This document shows, one piece after another, positions 12,250-22,942 of a stretch of DNA of 64,000 nt. Under the pieces are notes generated by a model that saw only the letters and a list, made by a program, of their open reading frames with translations, was not told the DNA's origin and did not search any database. Position numbers and translations under genes: made by a program. The stretch's first letter is position 1, and each line of letters opens with the position of its first letter. This DNA is from Cannabis sativa (Eukaryota > Streptophyta > Magnoliopsida > Rosales > Cannabaceae), in contig NC_083607.1 of the NCBI RefSeq assembly GCF_029168945.1, positions 30,179,257 through 30,243,256 of the forward strand, read 5' to 3'.

Positions 12250-12372
12250 CAGGCAAATAGGCCTTCACAATTGGGGTAGTTCATGTGAGGGGGTGCTGGG
12301 TTTAGTATGTCGTACCCACTTCTATGGCTCCCAACTCTCACACAAGGCCCAAAAGAGAGGAATTTAACCTAA
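12250..12372 (-). other. Conserved leader module (GGGTACGACATAC block)
   Basis: A mixed-composition island of about 120 bases in AT-rich leader. It is shared with 25400-25520, 55942-56057 and, on the opposite strand, 60493-60620. Constant parts in the sense direction are CCTTGTGTGAGAGT, GGGTACGACATAC and TCACATGAA. No open frame is conserved. Confidence 0.65.
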
Positions 12373-13504
12373 AAATGAATAACTGTTATTAATTGAATAG
12401 GTCCAATAACTAAATGGACCTAAATAAAATCTGTCATGTTGTGACATTTTATTTAGCAACAACCTATATGCATCTATATAATAAAATAAACACATAGGCT
12501 CACACATGTACACACTTGGATGGATCCTATCATGTTGCTAGGTCATACACAGATGAAAGAAGATTGTAAAATTTACCTGTTACAAATTATTAACTTGACC
12601 AAGGGAGCCATTAGATCATTAGATCTGGCAAAAAGTAACTATGGCTATTTGCAATCAAGTAATAATAGGTTTTGAAAACTTACACACAAGCTAAAATCAC
12701 ATACTCCTGCAACAAGGTTAGCTGGATAGTTGGAAGTAGGATTTATTTAATTTTAAATAAATAAATTTCGAAAATAATTGAATTAAATAAATAAATAAAA
12801 TAAATATTTAATTTTGAAAAAATAAAATAAATAATAATATTAATTTATTTTTCGAAAATAAAATAAAATAAAATTTAATTTTCGGAAAAATTAAAAATAA
12901 ATTTATTTATTTTCGAAAATAAAAAAAAAATATTATTAATTTAAATTTCAAAATTATTAAAAAAGTTTTAAATTAAACCTACAATTTTGAAAAATTAGGT
13001 TTCAACTAACCTAAATATCTCAAAATTTGCTAACTACTTTTAAAAAATTAAATGTTATTTTATAATAAAAATTAAATAAAAAATTAAAAAAAAAGATAAA
13101 TTAAATATCTTTTTCCAATTTTAAATTTAATTTAAATAAATAAAATAACAAAATTTAAAAAGTTAGCAAAATATCTTACATCTCTTTAAAATTACATGAT
13201 TATAGTTATCATATTTTTTTTTAAAAAAAATAATTTAAAAAAGTTTAATATCTCACCTTAAATTTAAAAATAAGATAAGATATAATCAAATTTAAAAATA
13301 AGATAGATAATTAAGCAAAAAGATAGATATTTACTAATTTCAAATTCAAATTACACTAATATCATGAATTAAATTTAAAAAAATATTAATTCATTATGAT
13401 AATTAGAGTTGAATTAGGAATAGTAAATATATAAATACAAAACTACACAAAAAATCGGAACTTAAATCCATGAAAAAGCATGAAAAAACGAAGAAAAACG
13501 AAAA

Positions 13505-13680
13505 TTTGTGAGCTGTACGGATAGTATGCTGCATGGGCAGCATTGTGCGGCGCAGAGGGCTGCAAGCAGCCATGTCCGCACGCGGAGCCCAGATTTCAGA
13601 CAACTTGGTTGTCTGCGCGCGTGCTGTCCGAGTGACAAGCTCGTGCGCGCCCGCGTGCCCTGATGCACGACTCCGATATT
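13505..13680 (-). other. GC-rich island near the 5' end of the leader
   Basis: A sharply GC-rich block of about 175 bases (many GCGC/CGCG steps) within AT-rich sequence. Two overlapping short minus-strand frames are by-products of base composition. A differently sequenced GC-rich block sits at the same place in the element at 18936-27411 (26815-27050); the plus-strand sister at 57351 lacks it. Confidence 0.6.
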
Positions 13681-13925
13681 TTTCGAAACTTCAAAAAATC
13701 ATAACTAATTAAAATTAAATCGAAATTGAGTTCTCTAAAAAAGTAACTTGCTTAATTTTTTCCATATTATCCAATAAAAATAATTCCAGAAACAAAATTT
13801 CAATTATTTTTCACGAAAATTCACAAACATCAATCAATCATCATATAACACTCAATACATCATGAAACCATCAAAATAACAAATAATCGTTTTAAAGTCC
13901 AAATTTCTTGCAAGCAAATCAATTA

Positions 13926-13942
13926 CCATGGCTCTGAGGCCA
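13926..13942 (-). other. Variant primer-binding site TGGCCTCAGAGCCATGG
   Basis: Two bases inside the right LTR on the minus strand. It resembles the initiator-Met site (TGGTATCAGAGC) but has CC for TA at positions 4-5. The same variant is kept at 59177-59193 and, with one further change, at 27316-27300. Confidence 0.75.
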
Positions 13943-13944
13943 GT

Positions 13945-15839
13945 TGTTGAAAATTATTTTACCAGGATCTTAGATCTACTCACAAGTATGTTGTTTAACA
14001 CCCTAATTATGAACTTTCTAAAACGATAAATTAAACACATATAAAGTTAAGAAAACCTTACATTGATGCAGCGGAATTAATGTCTCCTTCCACTCAGATC
14101 TCTAACCCTTGTATCCTTTCTGTAGCAGAGTATAATCAAGATCTGAGCCCGAATGTCCTTGTTCTTTGAGTTTGATCCTTCGCAGTCTTCCAATCTATGA
14201 TTGAGTTACTGCTTGCTGTGTGTGGGCACTTACTCTTTCACTAGGGTCACGAAATTTATGAAGGGAAAAGAGAAGAGGGATTTCGGCCAGGTATAGAAAG
14301 TGGGGAAGGCTCAATTTTTGTGAAGAGAGAAATGTCTGTCAGAAGATGTTATGAAAACTTGTGTTTTGACTGAGCCATCACTTTCTATTTATAGGCAACT
14401 ACTAGGTTTCGGTTAGGAATTATTTGGCATTAAAATAATGAAAATATTAATTTGAAATCCCACAAATAGTGGCCGGCCATGGTGTAGTTTATGGGTCCCA
14501 CTTAATTTTGTAGTTTATCAAATTTTATTTCTATTTTCTCAAAAACACTAATTTTCCAATTCTAACCTTTTAAATGCCAAAACTAATTATTTAATAACTA
14601 AAATAGATTATTAAATAATATTGTCATTTAATTTAATTATTAACTAGACATATAAAGTCCATTAATAAATAAATAAACCTAGAATCTCTTTTCTTTACAA
14701 TTTCACCCCTGCTTAGTGAAAATTCAAAAATTAGACATAGTCTAACTTTAGAATTATAATTGATCAATCAAGAATCAATTAATGAGTCTTACAAGCAGAA
14801 TGTTCTCAACTAGAATGGGACCATGGATCTATATGCTGAACATCCAATAAGTGAATCAAATTTAACAAGTAAATTCCTACTTATTAATTCTTCGTTGAAT
14901 CCACTCTTAGAACTTAGAATTGCACTCTCAGAATTATATAGAGCATATTATTTGTTCCACGATATCAATATGCTATCTCATTTAACCATTGTTATAATCT
15001 TATTGTGATTTAAAGATCCTCTATATAGATGATCTACATCAAGATGGGATTTCTTCACCGTTCTCACCCCTCAATGTATTTTGCCCCTTAAAACACTTAG
15101 CTACCTGTAAATGGTGTTTAGTGATCTAATAATTAGTCAGTTAAACAAGAGCTCATCAATTTACTTCTATTTGCTAAGCTCGAAGGGAATCATCACTTGA
15201 CTTCTATACACCAGTAGAAGCTATAGATTCCATATTTATGTTTAGCACTCCCACTCAATCATACTATCACGTTCCCAAAATATACGTATCACCCTGACCT
15301 AAAAGTAGGCTTAACTAATAAATCAAAGAACATGAATAGCACTCTTGAGTTGAGCCTAAGCATATCAGGATTTAGATTCTTTTAATCTTAAGATCAACTA
15401 CTGATATTGACTTGGAAAGATATATATAACGGTAAGTTTGTAATATCTTAAATTAGTTGCAATATCGGTCCAGTCCAATGTATACTCCATACATTCGAAA
15501 CTAGTATACTTTACTAATGTCCTGGAAAGAACATAACACTTACTCCAAGTGTAAGTACATATCATCGCTGATTATCACATTAGTGTAAATCCAATAACAC
15601 TGATGAAACAGGGACCAAGTCTTTTGATTCATATGATCACAATCACATTCGACTGTGTTGACGATACTGTAATTGTGAATAAACATATGATCTGGATTTA
15701 ACTGATTCTGTGTGTAAATGTAATAAACATATTAAACCATTAGCATGTAAAATTCATGCAAACATCAATCACTTCAAATTTCTTATATTGATAACAAATC
15801 AGATTGTAAAGAGTTTTATTTAAGGCATAAAACCCAACA
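13945..15839 (-). repeat. 5' LTR of the nested gag-only element
   Basis: 1,895 bp, TGTTGAAAAT...CCCAACA on the plus strand, same length as the left LTR with scattered substitutions. TATTTATA at 14386-14393 marks the reverse of the TATA box. Followed directly by the GAGGG target duplication. Confidence 0.95.
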
Positions 15840-16162
15840 GAGGGTCCATTACTAGTACCCCTATAATCAACAACCCCAGCAAGTTAAGCACCAATACCAC
15901 ACTTACGCACTTATTGCCTTAAACCCTAACTCATTTATTTACCTCATACATAATCATATAAACAAATAACATTTATAGCATGGCATCACATAACACATAC
16001 ATACTCTAGATGCTTGCATACTGCCTAAAATGGAAAGCGGTAAACAGATGATCACACAAACAGTCAAGTATTTACTCTCAATACTTACTGCACCATGAGT
16101 CGAGCTTATCTTTGACGACGAATGTACATGTTCGGCCGGTCTACAGGAAGTTTAAAAACCTT
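15840..16162 (-). other. Chromovirus gag start codon and 5' leader
   Basis: On the minus strand an ATG (15849-15847) is followed by codons for Asp-Pro and then the target duplication. The same frame resumes at 5589 on the far side of the nested element, so the insertion falls in the third codon of gag. The remaining 310 bases to the primer site are untranslated leader with no other recognisable feature. Confidence 0.75.
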
Positions 16163-16177
16163 GGCGCTCTGATACCA
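16163..16177 (-). other. Primer-binding site, initiator-Met tRNA type
   Basis: Minus-strand sequence TGGTATCAGAGCGCC, three bases inside the 5' LTR. The first 12 bases match the plant initiator methionine tRNA 3' end complement used by many Ty3/gypsy and Ty1/copia elements. Confidence 0.9.
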
Positions 16178-16180
16178 AAT

Positions 16181-18575
16181 TGTAACGCCCTAAATAATTA
16201 AGCACGCTACCCAAAATGTATTTAGGAAACCCTAATCCCCTAATCGCGATTACTAATTAAAATAGCGCAGAATTTAAACTTTTATATTAAACAGAATGAA
16301 AATAAACTTCCAATACATTTTAACTTTTAAAAAGTTGGGATCCCGAAAATCTTTAGAAACTTTATTACAAGTCATTTCTTTCTAGCCGATCTAAACGGCA
16401 AAATAGAATTCAAAAGTTCATCTCTAGTAGACCCTTAACCTGCTTGGTCTGATATGGCTCGAACATGTACATTCCTCGCCTTGCTCCTAAAACTCATGGT
16501 TGATCAGATACTGACTTACCCTTTCCTGCATAGTAGAGCACCCGTGAGCCAAGCCCCGCAAGACAGTATAAATCATAGTAAATATAATATGCTCATCTAC
16601 TATTTAAACAGATATGCCATTCATATATGTATGTATGACACAAACTTGCGTGTCACACCGTCATGTCCATTTATGTCTACGTGGCGTAGACCTATGTGTT
16701 GCGCTCACACATCTATTTAAATCTACATGACGTAGACCCACGTGTTGTTCTCACACGTCTAAATACATTAAGGCCTTAAAATTTGTTCATCTCGATTATG
16801 GTTACCGAGTCCAACCCGATTATGCCTTGAGCGCATAATTCCTAAATCTCATTTCAAATAACATGGCATGGCATTTATACACATATATTACTAGGGTAAT
16901 AACCCTAGGCTATTAAACCATTCTTATTAGGGTAATAACCCTAATCCCGATTACTAAACATTCATGCATATTATTTTTAAGATAAGTGCAAGTGCGCATA
17001 CTCTACGTGCTAATCACTGTCTAACCTATTGTCCAGCAATAGATAGAGATTCCAAATTCCCAGGTGCTCCAGATCAGGTGTCGGTAATCCTAGTCACACA
17101 AATCCGGGATTTCTCACACATAGGGTTAACCCCTCGTTCCATATTTATAAAATTCAATCATGGCATTTAAATTTTAGATAATCATACAGAGCTCGGAACG
17201 AGCTTTCCAACAATATACAGAACTGCCAAATCGGAGTTAGAAATCAAAAGTTATGCATTTTCAAAAATTCAACACAAACTGCCCAAAAATCACGAGGGCG
17301 GGCCGCGGCATGCCCAAACCATGCCGCGGCACCTAGGTCAAAACCCAGGTTCCACCAAGAGGGGCAGGCCTCGGCATGCTCCAGAGCATGCCGCGGCATC
17401 TGGGTGCAGAACCCAGAAACCAGCAAGCAAACTTCGAATTTTCAGCAAGAAACTCCAATCAAACTCACTCCAACTCCTAACCAAAACTTCTAAATCATAA
17501 ATCAAAGTTACTAGGAATCACTAGGGATTTAAAAATCATGTTTAGAACACCAATTTCAAGCAATAAACTCAAGATTTCAGATTGGATGACGCACATAAAC
17601 TCATGCTTCAAACTAGCAATACTCAAGCTCATACTCAAGAACTGCAAAGCCAAGCTCGTCAATTAATTTCGAGCAATCAAACACTAGAAATAACCAGAAT
17701 TAAACACAAGAGAATTGCCCGAAAATTCTATGTAGAGCTCAACCAAGCATAGCATCAAAAATCTAAGCATAACATGCTCAACCTAATCAAAGAAACCACT
17801 ATCATGCAACCTATCATCATCATCAAGAAAATGCAATTCACAAAATCAAACATGCTTTTTCAACAATTAATACCAGCAAGGATTACAACAGAAATTTCCA
17901 AATAATCTCAGCTAGAAAATACCTCAATTCCAATCTTAAAATCCTTCCAATTCCAAGCTTAAAGAGTTAAGCAATTCACACAATTTAGCTAGAAAATATA
18001 GAGAGGGTTAGGGACAGAAAGAGGGTTCGGATGAGAGGGAGAAATAACCAGCAAATTTCATCTATTTCCCTCAAAATAACTTTTAATTAAATGAAACTCA
18101 AATATGGTCAAATGACCATTTTTCCCCTAGGGCTTAAATACACATATACACCCTCACAAGGGTAATTTAGTCATTCCATATTCAATCATTTCCAAATAAA
18201 TTTTAGATTCCATATTATCAAATAAAATGCCAAATAATGCAATCCAATTTACATTTCGGGCCCGAAGCCGGTTCGACCTGAAATGCCCGGTTGTGACTAT
18301 ACCGCGCCAACCTGTCAGAACACACCTGAAAAGACAACACAGGCATACTATATAATAATATAGTTCCATTAAGCACATAATTTAATTAATTTCATTATTT
18401 TACCCTTCTCGAGTCATAATTACCAAAATGCCCCTGGCTCACCAACAGGGTTTTAACATATTAAAATTCATATAATTTCACATATATTGAACTATATCAT
18501 AATATAATTTCTCAATTATTCATAATTATTTAATTAGGGTTTTGCTAATCCATTTCTTAAATCCAAGGTATTACA
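16181..18575 (-). repeat. 5' LTR (complete, 2,395 bp) of the chromovirus
   Basis: Bounded by TGTAACGCCC at 16181 and GGTATTACA at 18575, i.e. TG...CA. Its right 1.02 kb is the same sequence as 1-1021. A GC-richer patch at 17280-17400 repeats a short CATGCCGCGGCA-like palindromic phrase. The flank to the right starts GACCC; the matching duplication would lie outside the window. Confidence 0.92.
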
Positions 18576-18935
18576 GACCCCCTCGCATGCGCTACCATGC
18601 CCGTTGAGGGAGTACCTATTCAAACTACTGAATGGTTTTACGTGGGGTAGAAACCAACTGGAGTCTCCATGGCAACGCGCCAGCTTGTAAGGGCCGTAGA
18701 GATCATTCCCATAAGTGAACCTATTGTAGAGAGAGGTCTTCTTGTAGATAACAGGAGCAGTGAAAGGGAGAAATTCCTTCCCCGGTGCAGGTCCGTCTTG
18801 AGTCCGTATGGGAGATGGACCAAAAAGCCAATTGCTTCCAATCTTATGGGATGTTGCAAGCGTATTCTGAAATTGATGGCCTCCGTAACGTCCCAGGACT
18901 GATGTGGCACAGGCTTTCTGTCCTTTTGAAGATCA
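18576..18935 (-). other. Unrecognised sequence with an open frame of about 100 codons
   Basis: The only stretch of the window with near-balanced base composition that I cannot assign to a transposable element. On the minus strand one frame stays open from about 18920 to 18576 without a Met start in view; it includes the phrases LFGPSPIRTQ, KEFLPFTAPV and YGNDLYGPYK. Other frames are open in part (18638-18910). It is cut on the left by the chromovirus LTR and on the right by a truncated LTR. It could be a gene fragment, an organelle-derived insert, or part of another element. I do not recognise the product. Confidence 0.35.
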
Positions 18936-19430
18936 TAAATAGTACAACTAAGCTGACCTAATCATATCAGGATTAAGATCCATAGACCTAAGATCAACCA
19001 GTCAAATTGACTTAGAAAGATATAACGGTAAGATTATGATATCTTGTCTAAGATCAATATTGGTCCCATCTAATGTATACTCCATACAATCGATACTGCT
19101 AAACTTTGCCAATACCCTAGAAAGGACATAACACTTATCCAAGGTGTAAGTACACCTTATCGCCAATTATCATGTCAGCCTAAATCCAGTGAACTAACAA
19201 ATCATGGAAATTAAACTTTTGAACATATAATGATGATTATATTCCACTATGATGACGACAGTATAATCATGAACAAATATATATATATTTTGGACTTAAT
19301 AGAATTTATACATTGAATATAGTCATGAAATAAATCATGTGAACCATGCAACATAGAATAATTTCTGATCTTTATTAATTAGTAAATTGATAATATTGAA
19401 ATAGTTTTATTTAGGACACAAAACCCAACA
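18936..19430 (-). repeat. Truncated 3' LTR of the decayed large element
   Basis: Matches the solo LTR at about 29090-29598 (shared phrase CTAATCATATCAGGATTAAG) and ends AAAACCCAACA at 19430, followed by the purine tract complement AACTCCCACTTGC. The outer 1.4 kb is missing; the break abuts the unrecognised 18576-18935 sequence. Confidence 0.85.
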
Positions 19431-19872
19431 AACTCCCACTTGCACTAATATAAAACTAAAAGTGCATTTCAAATAATCTCAACACCTTGATATCCAGATC
19501 AAGTGTAGTATGTAGTATTCTCTCTGTAACAATATCTGACAGGTTGTATTCAATACAAACTTTCTCCACCATTACATATCCTTAGTCACAAAATCCTTGA
19601 TATTTTGAAATTCCTCTCTATATGTTTACTCCTCTAGGGATACTGGATTCTTTACTTTTTGGCAACTACTTTTGTGTTAGTGAGGAAGTAACACTAGTAG
19701 TTAATTAATTCAATATTGGTACAATGCAAAAAAGTGTATAGAACTTTCCATAGACTTAATAAGTATCCTTCCTGCAACTTTAACATTCTGTCTCATAGGT
19801 AGAGTTAGAGACTCCAATTAGGTTTTTACACTTTTCCAAAATCACTGCTCCACCTCCAGAGTAATTTGGTGT

Positions 19873-20522
19873 TGTGACAGTCAGTAGTCCCTTGATTTGT
19901 AAGGGGAAATACCGGGTAAGCTGTGCAATCCCACACCGCCTGGGGAAGGTCAAGTGGGATGATTCTGAGACTGTGTAGGTATGGGACTACACAGTTGAAG
20001 AGAGCTTAAATAGATTGATTGGTACTACCTATATCAACAAGGTGCATCTTGCTTTTTTGGTAGCCCATCTCGAAAAAACTCCACAGTTAAGCGTGCTTGG
20101 CCTGGAGTAATTTCAAGATGGGTGACCTCCTGGGAAGTTTTCCCATGAAGCGTGCGAGTGAGGACAAAGCACACTGGAAACACTCGTGTTGGTATGTAGG
20201 GTCAGTCTTCATTCCATGAATCAGCCAGAGTGATGTACTCGTGTATAAGAGTCATTCATTCCGTGGGTGTAAGTGCCCAATGGAGGCTTGAAGCGGGGAC
20301 GTTAGTCGCTAGGTGAAAGACTTTTGTATTTGTATAGTGAAAATTTTGTAAATGGTTTTGTAAACAGGATCCCAGAATTTTATATGTATGCTATTTTATG
20401 TTTTTAATTAAATAAGCAAAATTTCAATTAATCATGATTTTCGATAACCTCATTGATTAGCAATGAGCTGCATAGTAAGTTAAAAATCACGTTAACATGC
20501 CTAAAATAGTTAGGGTGGTACA
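19873..20522 (+). mobile_element. 5S rRNA-bearing segment joined to the 3' end of a TGTAAAGCCC-type LTR
   Basis: Starts TGTGACAG and ends GGTGGTACA, 650 bp, TG...CA. Its first about 430 bases contain a 5S rRNA-like core and look like a Cassandra-type LTR; from about 20300 it matches the last 200 bases of the solo LTRs at 22943-25191 and 39971-42210. No target duplication is seen, and compared with the sister at 45448 about 1.5 kb of host interior is missing at the insertion point, so the segment may have arrived or been joined by illegitimate recombination. Confidence 0.55.
20041..20165 (+). ncRNA. 5S rRNA-derived sequence with Pol III internal promoter (Cassandra-like)
   Basis: Clear similarity to plant 5S rRNA: CCCATC, AACTCC, then A box AGTTAAGCGTGCTTGG (20085-20100, perfect to my memory of plant 5S), then the C box GGTGACCTCCTGGGAAG (20121-20137). 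The middle is altered and the 3' end departs after the C box. Cassandra elements are known to carry 5S-derived sequence in their LTRs. A TTTT run overlaps the end of the C box (20138-20141), which could stop Pol III early. It is not a functional 5S gene. Confidence 0.8.
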
Positions 20523-22937
20523 TGGGTTCTATTCATAGGATACGAAACTCATATTTCATACATAAACATACAGTTGAATCCATTGATAGAAAATAGATAT
20601 TAACAACTTGTGAAGGTTATACTGTTTTGTCCAATGTGTTCTGGAAACTGAAATTTAAAAAAAATCTATTTGGAATCTAAAATTTAAAGTCAAAGACTTA
20701 AATTTATACCAATTTTTTCTTGAGTAGTTATTCTTTCTTGGACCACCACTACTAATCTAACTCTAAGTTTAAGTTGCCTCAAGTTTGCATATACAAGTAG
20801 GAGAATTCTAAGATTGAGGATTTATATCATTTTCAGATAGAATGTCAGGAATATAGTCATCTGCTCCTTCAATTTCATAGAAGAAAATAGAATGACATCA
20901 TAAGCATATAATTTATAAACTCTCTATCCAATGATATACTATTTAAGAAAATTCTTAATAAAAAAGCTAAGAGGAAAAAATAAAAGATAATTTCGATTAA
21001 AATAAGAATCTAACGAAGTCTCGCTAGGTGAGAGTCAAAGTTATTCTTATTTTATTTTTCTTCATTGTTTCATATTGTAAACACTAGTCTAAGTTGTCAT
21101 CTTTGGATGTACAACTAGTTTTACATTTACAAATACTTATCTATCGAGATCTAACACTATTATGTTTGTCTAACGGATGACAATCTTTTGGGATTTTTCT
21201 CGTCAAAACAGCAAATTAAGTTAGACCAATAATGAAGACTTAAAATTTATACAACAACAATTTCTGACAGAAAACAACATGATTCAATATAAATTTATAC
21301 ACATTCAGAAATTATCATACATTTAGCAAGTAAGAAAGACATATGAAAATACAAAACAAGCACATCTTAAATAATTTCTAAAGTTTCCAACAAACTGATA
21401 CAGTGTCCCAGTAGGCGAGAGTTAAAGATATCATTCATTGAATAGAGTAGTCAGCTCATCTAAAATGGACACTATTCTAGCAACTTTTATACGATCAAAA
21501 TAAGAATCCAATGTTGTCCCAGTAGGCGAGAGTCAAGGTTATTCTTATTTTATGAGCTTCTACTATTGTTTCATACTTTGTAAATTTATCTCTATGTAGT
21601 CATCGTATGGGAGGGTCTAATAGAGACAAAAACTTACAAAATACTTATCTTTTGAGATCTTTACGGTGCTAAATGCTTCAACGAATAACCATCTATAAAG
21701 GGGACGAAGTCTAGCGTCTCAAGGTTATATTGAATGAATTAACCATGTAGGACCAACAATGGAGATCGAATATCCATATAGTTAAAGCTCATTATTTTAA
21801 AGGGTTGTATTTTCATTTGATACTTATTTTGATCTATTTATTTTAACATATATTTATTTAATTAAAATTACTAATTTAGATAACTCTAAATATAAATTTT
21901 AATTTAATATATATAAAAATAAACCCTAGGAAGATCTAAAAAATAAAATTTATTTTCCAATAAATATTAGAAAATGACTTAATTTAAGTTGGTCCAAAGT
22001 TAATTAAATATTTAATTTTTAACTCAAATTTAATATACGTATGATAGAATTTCAAATCCAATCTATTAATAAATAATACATTTTCAAAATTTTATTAAAA
22101 TAAAATAAAAAAAAGATTAGAAATAATTATTCTAAATTATGTTGGTCTAAAATTTAATAAATTAATTTTCAACATAAATATAATTTTCTTATTAAATTAA
22201 ATCTCTTAATAAAAATATCAAAATTTTAGGGTCTTGAACAAAATCAACTTAAATATTAATATTCTATTCAATTAAATATATCTAGAAAAATACCAAAAGT
22301 CTACCTAGAAAATATCTATCAAGATAATTCATAAACTAATTACTTATTTTCTAATTAAAATATAATATATTTTAATCCATTCATTTAATTATTCATTAAT
22401 AAAAATTGCTTAATTTTAAGTTGATCCAAAATTAATTAACTAATTAATTTTTAACTTAATCTAATTTTCAAAAATAGAAAAAAAATTCGAAATATCTACA
22501 TTTAACATAAATGTATTTCGAAATTTATGTAGCAAAATTATTATTAAAATAAAATAAAATATAGTTTGAATATTATTCTAATTTATGTTGATTTGAAATT
22601 AAAAATTTCTAACTTAAATATAATTTACTATTTAATTAAATTTATTAAAATATAAACAAATAATTAAGTATCTTAAATAAAATAGACTTAATTATTAATT
22701 CTAATTTAATATCTACGAAAAATATTCTACTTTAAATTGCTCTAAAATTAATTAATAAATTAATTTTCAACTTAAATATATTTTCTAATTAATTAAATTT
22801 CTGGAAATAAAAATCAATAATTAAGTATCTTGAATAAAATAAACTTAATTATTAATTCTAATTTAATATCTAAGAAAAATATTCTAATTTAAGTTGGTCT
22901 AAAATTAATAAAAAAAAAATTACTTTCAACATAAATA
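20523..22937 (-). other. Interior of the decayed large element, right of the 5S insert
   Basis: Non-coding. Alignable to 53430-55730 of the sister: both have the ACATAAACATACAGTT phrase near the start, the repeated motif (21018-21038, 21403-21424, 21515-21537 on the plus strand as complements), then AT-rich leader. No gag frame survives or, judging by the gag-less sisters, was ever present. Confidence 0.7.
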
Positions 22938-22942
22938 TATTT

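Larger units (their letters stand above)
10701..13500 (-). other. AT-rich leader of the gag-only element
   Basis: About 2.8 kb, extremely A+T-rich, without coding frames, built from many short TTAATTAA-like and GTTGGTCCAAAATTAATT-like phrases that also fill sister elements. It includes a tandemly doubled hairpin (11788-11875) and one conserved, less AT-rich module at 12250-12372, both listed separately. Confidence 0.7.
5590..15839 (-). mobile_element. Complete gag-only LTR retrotransposon (TR-GAG / large-derivative type), nested in the chromovirus gag
   Basis: Two 1,895-bp LTRs (5590-7484 and 13945-15839), each TG...CA, enclose 6.46 kb. Perfect 5-bp target duplication GAGGG flanks it (5585-5589 and 15840-15844). 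Primer site next to the right LTR and purine tract next to the left LTR set minus orientation. Only a Copia-type gag is present; I find no protease, integrase, RT or RNase H. Terminal-repeat elements with only gag are a known plant class (TR-GAG), and long non-coding ones are called LARDs. It must use enzymes of a related full element. Confidence 0.93.
1..18575 (-). mobile_element. Tekay/Del-type Ty3/gypsy chromovirus, left end outside the window, with nested insertion
   Basis: A long LTR retrotransposon read right to left: 5' LTR (16181-18575), primer site, leader, gag, zinc knuckle, protease, RT, RNase H, integrase and chromodomain, polypurine tract, then 3' LTR cut by the window start. The order PR-RT-RH-IN and the C-terminal chromodomain place it among Ty3/gypsy chromoviruses; long LTRs and the integrase/chromodomain style suggest Tekay/Del (family knowledge). 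The internal region is split by a 10,250-bp element at 5590-15839. Without that insert the internal part is about 4.9 kb. Several stops and frameshifts make it non-autonomous now. Confidence 0.9.

Noticed and set aside
13403..13668. Two overlapping minus frames in a GC-rich block
   Set aside because: Frames arise from base composition; no conserved motif and no homologous frame in sister elements.
20041..20165. A functional 5S rRNA gene
   Set aside because: The 5' and 3' thirds and the middle are altered, with internal T runs; only the internal promoter is well kept.
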